Source: Acidobacteriota bacterium
Lineage (GTDB): Bacteria > Acidobacteriota > Blastocatellia > Pyrinomonadales > Pyrinomonadaceae
Reading direction: 5' to 3'
Length of the DNA: 64,000 bases
Assembly: GCA_019639115.1 (NCBI GenBank)
Contig: JAHBSM010000008.1
Location: 1 to 64,000 of the forward strand
Part shown: positions 33,813 through 42,462 of the stretch, in pieces
Layout: every line of letters begins with the position of its first letter
Position numbering within the stretch: the stretch's first letter is position 1
Program-made: the position numbers and the translations under genes
Notes under the pieces: generated by a model
What the model was told of the DNA's origin: nothing
Databases searched by the model: none
The model's input: the letters and a program-made list of their open reading frames with translations, nothing else

Positions 33813-34817
33813 TTATCGCTTTTTGATCACAATGTTACCGCTCGTGGTCGAGAGCTTGACGGTTGCTCCGCCGCCGCCGATCTGTCCGGTGACACGCTTG
33901 AATGAGCCGGGGCTTACATCCTCGGTCAAAATCTTCATCGGCAGGTCGGTGTTGAATCCGCCAAAGCCGTATGAGGCGGCGATGATGGACGAGGTCGTCT
34001 CGGGCAGTTCGAGCCGAATGCTGCCGCTCGTCGTCGCAAAACTATAGCTTCCGCCTTCGAGGATCTTGCCGACGTAGCTGACCGTGCCCGAGATGGTCGA
34101 TATCTCGGATTGGCGAAACCCAAGCCCGGAAACCGATATCACGCCGTTGTTAGTCTTGGCCCTGAAGTTCTCGCCGGGTTGTCGCGGTTTGAGATCGACA
34201 GCGACGATATTGCCCGTAGTGGTCTCGAGCGATGCCGGGCCAGACGAGTCCATCACCGAAATGTCGCCCTGATATACGGTGGCCGAAACACCCTCAGAGA
34301 CATTGCGGATGGAGGCGTCACCGCCGACGTTGCTGATCTTGACGACACGAACGGAGTCCACTTCGACCGTTGATTCCTGGCCCTTTATATCGATCCGAGA
34401 ACCGAATGGGACGTCAACTTCTATGCGGTCGCCTGAAACGCAATCCGAAGACGGCGACCGACGCGGCCCATTTGGCGACGATTGCAGCGTGGTCCACGCG
34501 GCGAGCCCGTCCGAGTCGCTCTCAAGCACTCTGAACGCAAAATCCGAGCCGTCCTTTATCAACACGCGCATCTCCTTGCGGTCCCAGCCATTGATGTGAA
34601 CATTGCCCTTGATGACGCAGAGAGACGCCGTCAGATTTGCTGCGACGGGCAGCGATCGTTCGATCACGGAAGTTGAAGGCCCGTACACCGGCGCCGGCTG
34701 AATGGCGGGCTTGGGCACATAGGGACCCGGCTTCGGGTCCGCTTGAGCCAGCGTTGTGGCGGCCGCGGCCGAGATCGCCGCGGCAATAAGGAGAATTTGG
34801 AGCGAACGATAACGCAT
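33813..34817 (-). CDS. DUF4097-type putative adhesin, secreted
   Basis: 334 aa. Signal peptide with LLIAAAISAAAATTLAQ, a proline-rich stretch, then repeated short beta strands of the DUF4097 type (TTGNIVAVDLKPRQ, GTVSYVGKILEGGSYSFATT, SGSIRLELPETTSS, STTSGNIVIKKR). Such proteins form a right-handed beta-structure on the cell surface or inner membrane and are often encoded beside an anti-sigma factor. Third gene of the sigma/anti-sigma unit, starting 4 nt after the anti-sigma stop. Confidence 0.85.
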   Translation of the reverse strand: MRYRSLQILLIAAAISAAAATTLAQADPKPGPYVPKPAIQPAPVYGPSTSVIERSLPVAANLTASLCVIKGNVHINGWDRKEMRVLIKDGSDFAFRVLESDSDGLAAWTTLQSSPNGPRRSPSSDCVSGDRIEVDVPFGSRIDIKGQESTVEVDSVRVVKISNVGGDASIRNVSEGVSATVYQGDISVMDSSGPASLETTTGNIVAVDLKPRQPGENFRAKTNNGVISVSGLGFRQSEISTISGTVSYVGKILEGGSYSFATTSGSIRLELPETTSSIIAASYGFGGFNTDLPMKILTEDVSPGSFKRVTGQIGGGGATVKLSTTSGNIVIKKR

Positions 34818-34821
34818 CAGG

Positions 34822-35691
34822 CTATTTGAGGCTGGCTACCAGCTCCTCCTTCTGAGTTACCGAGGACAGCAGGTCGATCTTGGTCTGATAATTGGCATAA
34901 AGAGCCTGGCGAGCGGGATCGTTCTTCGGATCTTTGCGAACGGCGGCCTGTAGCCTTGTGATCGAATCATCGACCAGTGCCAGGCTCCGCTCGAACGCCA
35001 CACGTTCCGATGGGCTGAACAGTGTGTCCTTTTGGTTCGCGGCGGTAGCGGAAAGTGCGGCGATCGTTCGCTGATATGTCTGATCGGCCGAAGTTGCCTG
35101 TATCTGGACCGCCGACGGAGTTCCGGTACGAGGAAGCGGAGGTTTGCCTGTCGTGGTGAAGGACGCTTTGACCGCGGTCGGGGCATCGTACTGATGCGGC
35201 CGGGTATCCGCCGGCTCCGAGACCTGTGTCGAGACCGGTTTTAGGGCCGTATCGCCTGTGCTCGAAGCTCGGGTGTCCGACTCCGCAGTAGTTGGTACCG
35301 GAGCGAATGCCTGCTCGACCGCATCCGGTCTTTTTAAGACGAAAGTCAAAGTAATGCCGGCAACGAGCAGCAACGCAGCAGCAGCGGCCAGCGACGGGCT
35401 GGCAAACACAAAAGAGATAAATCCGGCGAATCTATCGAGCAAGGACCTGCTTCGGCTCTCTTCGATCGAAGAGTTTATCTTTGACCAGAGCCTCTGTGTC
35501 GGAACGAGAGCGTCGAGTTCGCCTCCGAGTGCGGCAAAAACAGCCGCAGATTCCATCTCGGCCTCTGCCATCTCAGACGAACAGAGTTCGCACATGCCGA
35601 CGTGAGCAGTCAACTCAGCCGATTCGGCCGGACCGAGTTCACCGTCAAGATAAGCCTGGATCAGGCCGATGTCAGCACATTTGCCGTTCAT
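34822..35691 (-). CDS. Anti-sigma factor with zf-HC2 domain
   Basis: 289 aa. N-terminal zinc-binding anti-sigma domain (YLDGELG, then H-V-G-M-C-E-L-C, an HX3CX2C motif), one transmembrane helix near residue 110 (LAAAAALLLVAGITLTFVL), and a long extracytoplasmic tail. The ATG at 35691 has an AGGTG ribosome-binding site 7 nt upstream; a GTG at 35700 overlapping the sigma stop (GTGA) is possible. It should hold the sigma factor encoded just upstream inactive at the membrane. Confidence 0.9.
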   Translation of the reverse strand: MNGKCADIGLIQAYLDGELGPAESAELTAHVGMCELCSSEMAEAEMESAAVFAALGGELDALVPTQRLWSKINSSIEESRSRSLLDRFAGFISFVFASPSLAAAAALLLVAGITLTFVLKRPDAVEQAFAPVPTTAESDTRASSTGDTALKPVSTQVSEPADTRPHQYDAPTAVKASFTTTGKPPLPRTGTPSAVQIQATSADQTYQRTIAALSATAANQKDTLFSPSERVAFERSLALVDDSITRLQAAVRKDPKNDPARQALYANYQTKIDLLSSVTQKEELVASLK

Positions 35692-35696
35692 TTCAT

Positions 35697-36272
35697 TCAC
35701 CTACTAATACCGTAAACACGAGCGAATTCCGCTCGTCCTCTCGCAACATACGTTCCGACGCTTGCCTCGCTGATATCCAGCGACGCAGCGATCTCGCGAT
35801 AGGATAATCCCTGCTGCTTCAGTATGACACAACTTCTAAGTGGCTCGCGGACCATATCCAGCGCCTTATAGATCTCATCTACGCCGGCCTTTTCTTCGAA
35901 ATCCGCTTCGACGGAGCCGACGCCCATCGGATCGCCTGTAAGTTTGACGTAATTCTCATCTCTTGTGTTCGCCCGTATCTGTCCGCGAACCGCATTCTTA
36001 GCCAGATTTATGGCCACGCGGATCAGCCACGGCCTGAGCATCTCTTCGTTTTGGATGACGTCAGGATTGCGGTGCAGCCTGATAAAGGTCTCCTGCACAA
36101 TATCTTCGGCGGCAGCATTGTCGCGTACGACGGATCGAGCCGCGCGGAACACCACGCGGTGATGCAGCATGAAAGCCTCCTCGAATCCGATCTTTTCTCC
36201 GGCAGCCGCCGTCGCCGATTTTTCGGACATTATGTCCACAAGAATGCCGGTCAAATCCCTTGTCATTAGCAT
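35697..36272 (-). CDS. ECF RNA polymerase sigma factor (RpoE-like)
   Basis: 191 aa. Region 2 (AAEDIVQETFIRLHRNPDV, LRPWLIRVAINLAKNAVR) and region 4 helix-turn-helix (VILKQQGLSYREIAASLDI-SEASVGTYVARGR) are both present. First of three genes with its zf-HC2 anti-sigma and a DUF4097 protein, the usual layout for envelope-stress sigma factors. The start is uncertain: ATGs occur at 36272 and 36266, with AAGG about 10 nt upstream of the first. Confidence 0.92.
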   Translation of the reverse strand: MLMTRDLTGILVDIMSEKSATAAAGEKIGFEEAFMLHHRVVFRAARSVVRDNAAAEDIVQETFIRLHRNPDVIQNEEMLRPWLIRVAINLAKNAVRGQIRANTRDENYVKLTGDPMGVGSVEADFEEKAGVDEIYKALDMVREPLRSCVILKQQGLSYREIAASLDISEASVGTYVARGRAEFARVYGISR

Positions 36273-36524
36273 CAAAAATGCCCTTCTGTAGAAGAGAACA
36301 CCACAAGGGGTCCATTTATGACAAATCGTGACCGCAATAACTCCAGTTCTCGATCTGGGTCGTTAAGCGTGATCGCCGCTATAACTCCCATACGGTAAGG
36401 CGTAAACAGAAGTTGCGAGGTCTCAACCGAAGCAAAGGCCCGCGATGATTGAAATAACCGCCGAAACTGGCTAAACTTTTGGAACTTGAGGTCGTCGTCT
36501 GGCGTGGACATGCCGGAGAACCAT

Positions 36525-37013
36525 ATGCAATTGATTTCAAAGGTCAGCCAACGCCATCGTAACCAGGCGGGATTCAACTTGATCGAGCTGATGATCGTGA
36601 TCGCGATCATTGCCATACTTATCGCCGTTGGTGGTTGGGGATGGTCGCAGATGATCCGATCAGGCAACGAGGTGGCGGCAGCCGCCTCGATCCAGCACAT
36701 CAAGACGCTTCAGGCCCAATACGCAGCAAAGAACAAAGGCAGATTTGCGAATTTTGACGATCTGGTAGGCAAGGTCGGCCTCGACGACAGCTTTCGCGGC
36801 GAGCGTCCGGTCGTCAACGGATACATATTCACCATGACCGTCGAAGAGCCGACCGCGAGCCGCCCGGCATTCTATTCGATCAATGCCGATCCACAGGTCT
36901 CGGAAGGCGTCACCGCCACCGGAAGCGTCCATTATTATACGGATTCGTCGCTGGGCACCACCCGCAGGACCGACGAGAATCGTCCTGCAAAGGCCGACGA
37001 CCCGGCAATGTAG
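36525..37013 (+). CDS. Type IV pilin-like / pseudopilin protein
   Basis: 162 aa. A type III prepilin signal: basic leader, G then F-N-L-I-E-L at the cleavage site, and the hydrophobic helix MIVIAIIAILIAVGGW. The Glu at position 5 of the mature protein is present. The C-terminal part (NFDDLVGKVGLDDSFRG, then TGSVHYYTDSSLG) resembles type II secretion or Acidobacteriota pilins. GGAGAA before the ATG at 36525 supports this start over 36486. No assembly genes are adjacent. Confidence 0.88.
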   Translation: MQLISKVSQRHRNQAGFNLIELMIVIAIIAILIAVGGWGWSQMIRSGNEVAAAASIQHIKTLQAQYAAKNKGRFANFDDLVGKVGLDDSFRGERPVVNGYIFTMTVEEPTASRPAFYSINADPQVSEGVTATGSVHYYTDSSLGTTRRTDENRPAKADDPAM

Positions 37014-37033
37014 TCGTTCGATGCGCAAGATGC

Positions 37034-37108
37034 GCCGACTTAGCTCAGTGGTAGAGCACTCGCTTCACACGCGATAGGTCAGAAGTTCAAATCTTCTAGT
37101 CGGCACCA
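37034..37108 (+). tRNA. tRNA-Val (anticodon CAC), CCA encoded
   Basis: Cloverleaf read by eye: acceptor GCCGACT/AGTCGGC, D-arm GCTC-AGTGGTA-GAGC, anticodon loop TTCACAC with CAC at 34-36, T-arm AGAAG-TTCAAAT-CTTCT, discriminator A and genomic CCA. The top anticodon-stem pair is a C-T mismatch. Confidence 0.93.
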
Positions 37109-37112
37109 TTTG

Positions 37113-37148
37113 AAGAGGCCGCCCTCCGGGACTGGAGAGCGGCCTCTT
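37113..37148 (+). terminator. Long hairpin downstream of tRNA-Val
   Basis: AAGAGGCCGC (37113-37122) pairs with GCGGCCTCTT (37139-37148), extended inside by CTCC/GGAG around a GGGACT loop. The T-tract is poor. Likely terminates the tRNA transcript and may also act for the small gene on the other strand. Confidence 0.65.
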
Positions 37149-37166
37149 GCTATCGTCGGGTTCGGA

Positions 37167-37385
37167 TCACGAATAGGTTTCGTCGCTTCGCTGAGATCTT
37201 GCCAAAGCCATGCCGGGTCGCGGCGTAGGCGTTGGACGCGGAGGAGGATCCTTAGGACCCGGGTTAACGACCGGCGGATCGGGTTTGGGAGCCGGCTTTT
37301 TGTCGTCGTTCTTCTGCGCGGAAGCCGTCGCCGCCATTGAGATGGCCAGCAAAGCCGAGAAAAATATGTATCGTACTGCCTTCAT
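37167..37385 (-). CDS. Small secreted proline-rich protein
   Basis: 72 aa. Signal peptide (FFSALLAISMAATASAQ), then a short lysine/proline-rich tail (PKPDPPVVNPGPKDPPPRPT). No known domain. The ATG at 37385 is chosen; eight more residues are possible from 37409. Typical of small envelope or linker peptides; function unknown. Real coding is supported by the clean signal peptide but not by any homologue I can name. Confidence 0.6.
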   Translation of the reverse strand: MKAVRYIFFSALLAISMAATASAQKNDDKKPAPKPDPPVVNPGPKDPPPRPTPTPRPGMALARSQRSDETYS

Positions 37386-37632
37386 TTTCGGTAAAACCAC
37401 CGCATTCATCTAATTTTGGCGGCGGAGCCCGTGCGGTCGGCCTACGCCCTACGTCCAGTCTATTGGCAAACCCAATGCCAAAGACTCCGATTCGACGCAA
37501 AGCCGCAAAAATACGTTGCTAGATAACTTTACGGACTCTTACAAAAGCCCGGCCGCTCGACGATTTCCGCTATTTTTATACGAAATAGTGAAGGTTGTCA
37601 CGACCGGGCCTGACGATTTTGACGGCGTAAAG

Positions 37633-37641
37633 TGTGATAAT
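37633..37641 (+). promoter_or_regulatory. Extended -10 before the TspO-like gene
   Basis: TGTGATAAT (TGn plus GATAAT) ends 6 nt before the ATG at 37648; no Shine-Dalgarno. Leaderless arrangement. Confidence 0.4.
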
Positions 37642-37647
37642 GATCGT

Positions 37648-38421
37648 ATGAGTGACCCAAAACAGAAATCCATCGCACTGCCGCTGCTGGTGATCGCGGG
37701 AACCGCCGCCACGATCGCGGTAAATTGGCTGGCCGCGGCCGGTCTCGTGAACGGCGTCACCCCGGATGCCGTATCGGATCGATATCAGACGATATTGACA
37801 CCGGCAGGATATGCGTTCGCGATATGGAGCGTGATCTATGCGGGACTGATCGCATTCTCGATATATCAGATACTGCCGTCAGTTCGTGATCGGTATCCGG
37901 GAGTGCGTCAGCTATATCTGGCGACCTGCGTGCTCAACTGCATTTGGATACTTCTCTGGCATCATTATATGGTCGCGGCCTGTCTCGCAGTGATAGCTGC
38001 TCTGGCAGCCGTTCTGGTAATCATCGTCGCAAGGCTAAGTGATCGGGATTCGCTTGCGGGAGCGTTGATGACAAAAGCCGTTTTTGGCATCTATGCCGGT
38101 TGGGTCACCTGCGCGACGCTTGTCAACATGTCTATCGCGTTGGTCGATCAAGGGTTCGAGATCGGACCCACCGCTTGGGTGGTGATCGGCGTGGTGTCCA
38201 TACTGCTCGCGGGTGGAGCAGCGGTCGCCGTGCGGCTCAAGTTCAACAATTACCTTTACCCCATCGCTGTCGCGTGGGCAGTGACGGCCATTGCCGTAAA
38301 ACAAAGCGGGAATACGCCTATTGTGGTCGCGGCTGCGGTTGCGGCGGTCACGGGGCTGATCACGGCCGGGAGCGTCGTAACGAAGCTGAGGGATTCGAGC
38401 AGCGAGGCAGATCGTGGGTAG
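37648..38421 (+). CDS. TspO/MBR-related (tryptophan-rich sensory) membrane protein
   Basis: 257 aa, about eight hydrophobic segments. The motif ILTPAGYAFAIWSVIYAGLIAF is the TspO-like signature found in the longer bacterial tryptophan-rich sensory proteins; the ligand of this subgroup is unknown. The ATG at 37648 is used; the frame upstream (from 37516) is not membrane-like. It overlaps aroDE by 8 bp, so the two are translated together, with no evident functional link. Confidence 0.7.
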   Translation: MSDPKQKSIALPLLVIAGTAATIAVNWLAAAGLVNGVTPDAVSDRYQTILTPAGYAFAIWSVIYAGLIAFSIYQILPSVRDRYPGVRQLYLATCVLNCIWILLWHHYMVAACLAVIAALAAVLVIIVARLSDRDSLAGALMTKAVFGIYAGWVTCATLVNMSIALVDQGFEIGPTAWVVIGVVSILLAGGAAVAVRLKFNNYLYPIAVAWAVTAIAVKQSGNTPIVVAAAVAAVTGLITAGSVVTKLRDSSSEADRG

Positions 38422-39922
38422 AGGCAAGGTCTGCATTTCGCTGTTTGCAGACACAGCGGCAGAACTCGCAGCCAAGATCGCGGAGGCTCAGCGGTCGGCT
38501 GAGATCGTCGAGGTGCGTTATGACAGTCTCAGGCCCGACGAGGTCGAATCGGGGATCGAGGCCGCAGCCGCGTCCGGAGCCGATATTCTGGCAACATTCC
38601 GGCCGGCCGAACAAGGCGGCAGGCGTTCGCTGAGTCCGGCCGATAGGGAAGCCTTCTGGCGAAGCCTGCTTCGCACGGGGTCATGGGGTGTCGATGCCGA
38701 ACCGGACGTCGCGAAGGCGGCATTTGCCGTTAACTCCGAATTCAAGATCGCGTCCTGGCACGGGCCGGCACCGGGAAGCAGCGAGGCGCGTGCTCTGATG
38801 TTGGATCTTGCTCGGACCGGTGCCGATGCCGTTAAGATCGCGTTCTCTGTCGAGCAAGCCTTTGACGCTCTGCCTGTATGGGACCTCTTCGCAGAAGCGG
38901 CGGAAGCCGGTGTGCGGCTCATCCCGATCGGGATGGGTGAGGCAGGGAAATGGACGCGGATACTCGGTCCGGCATTTGGGTCGCCGATCACGTATGCGTC
39001 GCTTCGAGATCAGCTCGGTACCGCTCCGGGCCAGATCTCATCCGGAGACATGATCGACGTATTCCGCGTACGCGATATCGGGCGCGGGACCAGAGTTTAC
39101 GGGATACTGGCGGGCGACACGTCTTACTCGATGTCGCCATACATACATAATGCGGCTTTTGCGGCAGCCAAACTTGATCGCGTCTTTGTGCCGATGCAGA
39201 TCGGGAACGTTGACGAGTTTTTCCGCACGATGGTGCGGGCATCGGGTGCCCAGTCGATCAATTTCGGCGGATTTTCGGTGACCAACCCGCACAAGCGTTC
39301 GGTGATCGAGCATCTCGATGAGATCGACGATCCTGCGAGTAAGATAGGTGCCGTTAACACTATCGTCGTTGCCGACGGACGATCGACCGGCATGAACACC
39401 GATGCGATAGGATTCATACGGCCACTCGTCGCTCGATGTCCATCGCTCGAAGGAAAACGTGCCGTGGTGATAGGCTCCGGAGGAGCGGCGCGTGCGTGCG
39501 TTTTCGCCCTTGTGCAGCAAGGCGTCGCGGTTACGGTAGTCGCCCGCAATACCGCGACCGGGACGGAGCTTGCCAACGAGTTCGGAGCCGAATTTCAACC
39601 ACTCTCTGACATCGACGGACCGATCGCGGCGGATATACTTGTGAATGCGACGCCTTTGGGCACACGGGGGCCGTCCGAGGAAGCGATGCCGATACCGGCG
39701 GCGGCGCTTAATGGCGTTGGCACTGTCTATGACCTGACCTATAATCCGCGGTTGACGCCGTTGATCAGCGAAGCTCGGGCAGCCGGGTGCGAAACGATCG
39801 GCGGCATCGAGATGCTCATCGAGCAGGCGATGGAACAATTTCGTATTTGGACCGGTGCCGAGCCATCGCGTACGGTCATGGAGAATGCAGTACACGTGCG
39901 GTTGGCACAGCTCGAATTATGA
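38414..39922 (+). CDS. aroDE: Fused type I 3-dehydroquinate dehydratase / shikimate dehydrogenase
   Basis: 502 aa. Residues about 1-220 are a type I dehydroquinase (EVRYDSL strand, IASWHGP in place of the usual catalytic-His S-F/Y-H motif, Schiff-base Lys in GADAVKIAF). Residues about 230-502 are shikimate dehydrogenase (GDTSYSMSPYIHNAAF, NFGGFSVTNPHK with the catalytic Lys, GAVNT, Rossmann GSGGAARACVFAL, NATPLG). Together they convert 3-dehydroquinate to shikimate. GTG start overlapping the upstream gene by 8 bp. This fusion is standard in plants and known in some bacteria. Confidence 0.93.
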   Translation: MGRGKVCISLFADTAAELAAKIAEAQRSAEIVEVRYDSLRPDEVESGIEAAAASGADILATFRPAEQGGRRSLSPADREAFWRSLLRTGSWGVDAEPDVAKAAFAVNSEFKIASWHGPAPGSSEARALMLDLARTGADAVKIAFSVEQAFDALPVWDLFAEAAEAGVRLIPIGMGEAGKWTRILGPAFGSPITYASLRDQLGTAPGQISSGDMIDVFRVRDIGRGTRVYGILAGDTSYSMSPYIHNAAFAAAKLDRVFVPMQIGNVDEFFRTMVRASGAQSINFGGFSVTNPHKRSVIEHLDEIDDPASKIGAVNTIVVADGRSTGMNTDAIGFIRPLVARCPSLEGKRAVVIGSGGAARACVFALVQQGVAVTVVARNTATGTELANEFGAEFQPLSDIDGPIAADILVNATPLGTRGPSEEAMPIPAAALNGVGTVYDLTYNPRLTPLISEARAAGCETIGGIEMLIEQAMEQFRIWTGAEPSRTVMENAVHVRLAQLEL

Positions 39923-40650
39923 CCTCAGAGTTAGAAACACTCAATTGCCCTAATTGCGGTGCCGCAGTCTCGAGCGACCGGCCGCAATGCGAGTTTTGCA
40001 AGTCGCGTCTCAAAACGATGGCCTGTCCTTCGTGTCTCGGGCTGATGTTCGTAGGTGCTCAGTACTGCGGCCGGTGCGGCGAGCGTATGACTGCCATCCA
40101 AGCGGTGACCACCGAAAATGCGGGCGATTGTCCGCGTTGCAAGGTTCGGCTCGATCTCATCAATGCCGGCGAGGCCTTTTTGCGCGAATGTCACAGGTGC
40201 GGCGGTATGTGGGCAGATGCGGATACGTTCGGGTCGATCTGCGCTAAAGCCGAGATGCGTTCTGCGGTTCTCTGGTATATTGGCGAACGCCGAATGGATC
40301 GGGAACCGCAAACAGTGATCCGCTATGTGCCATGCCCGGACTGCGGTGAACTGATGAACCGCAACAACTTTGCCAAGGTGTCCGGCGTCATCTTGGATAT
40401 CTGCAAGGAACATGGCGTCTGGTTCGATGCTGACGAACTCCCGTCGATAATCGAGTTCATTCGAAAAGGAGGCCTCGATGCTGCTCGGCAGCGTGAGAAA
40501 GCGTCGCTCGACGCCGAGCGCCAGCGCCTCCGGGATGAATCGCGCCAGCAGGCTCGAAACGACAGTCGTTTCGCCTCGCATTCGGGAAGGGATGACGCAA
40601 GCGAATGGGAAATTCTCAGCTTTGTCAAAAGCATCTTTGAGCGGCTCTAG
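39919..40650 (+). CDS. Multi-zinc-ribbon protein with zf-TFIIB domain
   Basis: 243 aa. Four CxxC-type zinc knuckles: C-P-N-C / C-E-F-C, C-P-S-C / C-G-R-C, then the zf-TFIIB motif CPRC-KVRLDL and ECHRCGGMWADADTF, and a last CPDC with an ICKEHGVWFDADEL segment repeating the zf-TFIIB theme. The C-terminus is a charged helix (about residues 195-225). ATGA overlap with aroDE. Function unknown; such proteins are suspected nucleic-acid or protein adaptors. Confidence 0.8.
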   Translation: MTSELETLNCPNCGAAVSSDRPQCEFCKSRLKTMACPSCLGLMFVGAQYCGRCGERMTAIQAVTTENAGDCPRCKVRLDLINAGEAFLRECHRCGGMWADADTFGSICAKAEMRSAVLWYIGERRMDREPQTVIRYVPCPDCGELMNRNNFAKVSGVILDICKEHGVWFDADELPSIIEFIRKGGLDAARQREKASLDAERQRLRDESRQQARNDSRFASHSGRDDASEWEILSFVKSIFERL

Positions 40651-40672
40651 AGCCGGATCGTCGCGGTCGCCG

Positions 40673-41224
40673 CTATTTGGTCCAACCAGCCTTTTTTCGC
40701 CATTGCTCGTATTCGGTCCGGTCAGCGCCGTCATCCGCCGCCGATCCATCGTGAACATCCAAGATGACGTCATCCGAATGCTCAGCTAACCCGACCGTCC
40801 GCCGCAGCCGATTGACCTCAGTTCGATCCTCCACCGGGCACATACGCAAATTCTCGTCGAACTGAGTGCCGTATCGCTGCGGCCTTCCCTCGAAAACGCA
40901 GATGCGGTCGTGGAGATACGCGATGTGCTTCGGGTCAACATCGTCCGACGCTGCCGTCATCATCGCGAGCGATGCCCGCATCAGTTCAGGCTCGCCGATC
41001 GAATGCTGTACGATGAGCCACGCCGCTTCGCTCGCCTCCGGCCCGACCTTTGAAATGGTCGGCCATCCGATCTCGCCTACGATCTCGCGGAGCCGGGCGG
41101 CGTTGCGTCGATGAACGGATTCCATCTCGGGGTTGTAGCCGCCGGTGAGTTTGCCCTCGTCAAGCAGTCTCTGACGCACTTTCAGATCGTATGCTGCCAT
41201 CGAGAGAAGTTCATCATCGAACAT
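40673..41224 (-). CDS. DUF6624-like protein
   Basis: 183 aa. Matches a family with the motifs GGYNPEMESVHRRNAARLREI, GWPTISKVGPEASEAAWLI and QHSIGEPELMR, then a RPQRYGTQF motif; I recall this as DUF6624. Function unknown. The ATG at 41224 (MFDDELLSMA) is used. Convergent with the zf-TFIIB gene and divergent from the ThiF-like gene. Confidence 0.7.
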   Translation of the reverse strand: MFDDELLSMAAYDLKVRQRLLDEGKLTGGYNPEMESVHRRNAARLREIVGEIGWPTISKVGPEASEAAWLIVQHSIGEPELMRASLAMMTAASDDVDPKHIAYLHDRICVFEGRPQRYGTQFDENLRMCPVEDRTEVNRLRRTVGLAEHSDDVILDVHDGSAADDGADRTEYEQWRKKAGWTK

Positions 41225-41325
41225 AATTTTTGCCCGCGGGGTACTTACACAATACGATACCAATATTTCCCCCGAAGCCGTATGATGCCCCTGGCGTGCC
41301 GCAATTTGCTATCCTTGACCTCGAG

Positions 41326-42345
41326 ATGTACGAACGCTACAGCCGTCAGATACTATTTCCGGAGATCGGCCGGGACGGCCAGGAAAAGCTGCTTGCGTCG
41401 CGAGTGCTGGTGGTCGGATGCGGCGCACTCGGGGCGTCTCATTCTGAGATGCTTGCCCGTGCGGGAGTGGGCAAGCTGCGTATCGTAGATCGTGACTTTG
41501 TCGAATTGACTAATCTGCAGCGACAGACGCTTTTCAGCGAGGCGGACGCGGCGGAAAGGCTGCCGAAGGCCGTTGCCGCTCGCAAACGCATCGCCGAGAT
41601 CAACAGCGGGACGGACGTCGAGGCTGTGGTCGCCGACGTCAACAATTCCAATATCGAGAGCCTGATGGATGGTTGCGATGTGGTCATCGACGGAACGGAT
41701 AATTTTCAGGTCCGGTATCTAGTGAACGACGCTTGCGTTAAGCTCGGCGTGCCATGGATCTACGGCGCCGCGGTCGCGAGCTTTGGTACGACGATGACTG
41801 TCAGGCCGGGTGTGTCCCCGTGCCTCAGATGCATTTTCGAAGAAATGCCCGATGCCGGTTCGTCGCCGACCTGCGATACGGCAGGCGTGATCATGCCGAT
41901 CATCGCGAGCATTTCGGCCATACAGGTCGCCGAATGCCTGAAGCTGATCGTGGACGACACCGATATGTTGCACAGCTCGCTGGTGCAGATCGACATTTGG
42001 GCGAATGATCGCCAGCGGATCAAGCTATCCGGGCCGGTCGAGGGCTGTCGATGCTGCGGCCTGCGGATCTACGATCATCTCGATGCCGAGTCGCGTGAAT
42101 TCGCCGCGGCTCTCTGCGGCCGCGACGCAGTACAAGTGGCGCCGCCGGCTGGCAGCTTTGTCGGACTGGCGGCCTTGGCCGACAGGCTGAAGTTCGTTTT
42201 CGCCGTCACTGAAAATGAATACATCGTCCGGTTCAACGCCGACGGGCACGAGGTCACTGTCTTCGCCGACGGACGAGCCATCATCAAAGGCATTGACGAC
42301 CCGTCAGCCGCCCGCGGCATCTACGCAAAGTATATTGGCACTTGA
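41326..42345 (+). CDS. ThiF/MoeB/HesA-family adenylyltransferase
   Basis: 339 aa E1-like enzyme that adenylates the C-terminus of a ubiquitin-like sulfur carrier (ThiS or MoaD type). ATP site GCGALGASHSEMLARAGVG, IVDRDFVELTNLQRQ, DGTDNFQVRYLVND, and zinc CxxC pairs (C-L-R-C and C-R-C-C). The thioester-type Cys may be in SSPTCDTAGV. The C-terminal 60 residues are degenerate relative to the rhodanese tail of MoeZ. The ATG at 41326 gives the canonical MYERYSRQILFPEIG. The original start codon of ndh lies 6 nt behind its stop. Confidence 0.88.
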   Translation: MYERYSRQILFPEIGRDGQEKLLASRVLVVGCGALGASHSEMLARAGVGKLRIVDRDFVELTNLQRQTLFSEADAAERLPKAVAARKRIAEINSGTDVEAVVADVNNSNIESLMDGCDVVIDGTDNFQVRYLVNDACVKLGVPWIYGAAVASFGTTMTVRPGVSPCLRCIFEEMPDAGSSPTCDTAGVIMPIIASISAIQVAECLKLIVDDTDMLHSSLVQIDIWANDRQRIKLSGPVEGCRCCGLRIYDHLDAESREFAAALCGRDAVQVAPPAGSFVGLAALADRLKFVFAVTENEYIVRFNADGHEVTVFADGRAIIKGIDDPSAARGIYAKYIGT

Positions 42346-42351
42346 TTAAAT

Positions 42352-42462
42352 ATGTCCGATCGATCGCGGGTGGTGATAATTGGTGGCGGCTTTGGCGGGC
42401 TCGAGGCGGCGAGGTCGCTCGGCGGCAAGGCGATCGATGTGACATTGATTGCCCACAGTTAA
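42352..42462 (+). pseudogene. Truncated 5' copy of ndh (36 codons)
   Basis: Begins with an ATG 6 nt behind the ThiF-like gene and reads MSDRSRVVIIGGGFGGLEAA, the FAD-binding start of the type II NADH dehydrogenase found complete at 48142. After codon 27 it drifts (mostly synonymous third-base changes), then stops at TAA (42460-42462). Nt 42360-42432 are identical to 48159-48231. It marks the left boundary of the inserted segment and probably the original position of ndh. Confidence 0.85.
42360..42432 (+). repeat. Left copy of 73-bp perfect direct repeat (ndh 5' end)
   Basis: Identical over 73 bases to 48159-48231 in the same orientation, offset 5799 bp. Flanking similarity continues to about 42455 with mismatches. 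Possible attachment-site-like boundary of the 42.4-48.2 kb segment. Confidence 0.9.

Noticed and set aside
36318..36398. 26-codon plus-strand ORF with AGGGG upstream, between the sigma and pilin genes
   Set aside because: Ser/Arg-rich, no conservation can be judged and the Shine-Dalgarno match is short; more likely chance.
37034..37108. tRNA-Val as an integration site
   Set aside because: No second copy of the tRNA 3' end and no integrase were seen nearby.
39787..39918. N-terminal extension of the zf-TFIIB protein
   Set aside because: Overlaps the end of aroDE in another frame; the ATG at 39919 with an ATGA overlap is better.
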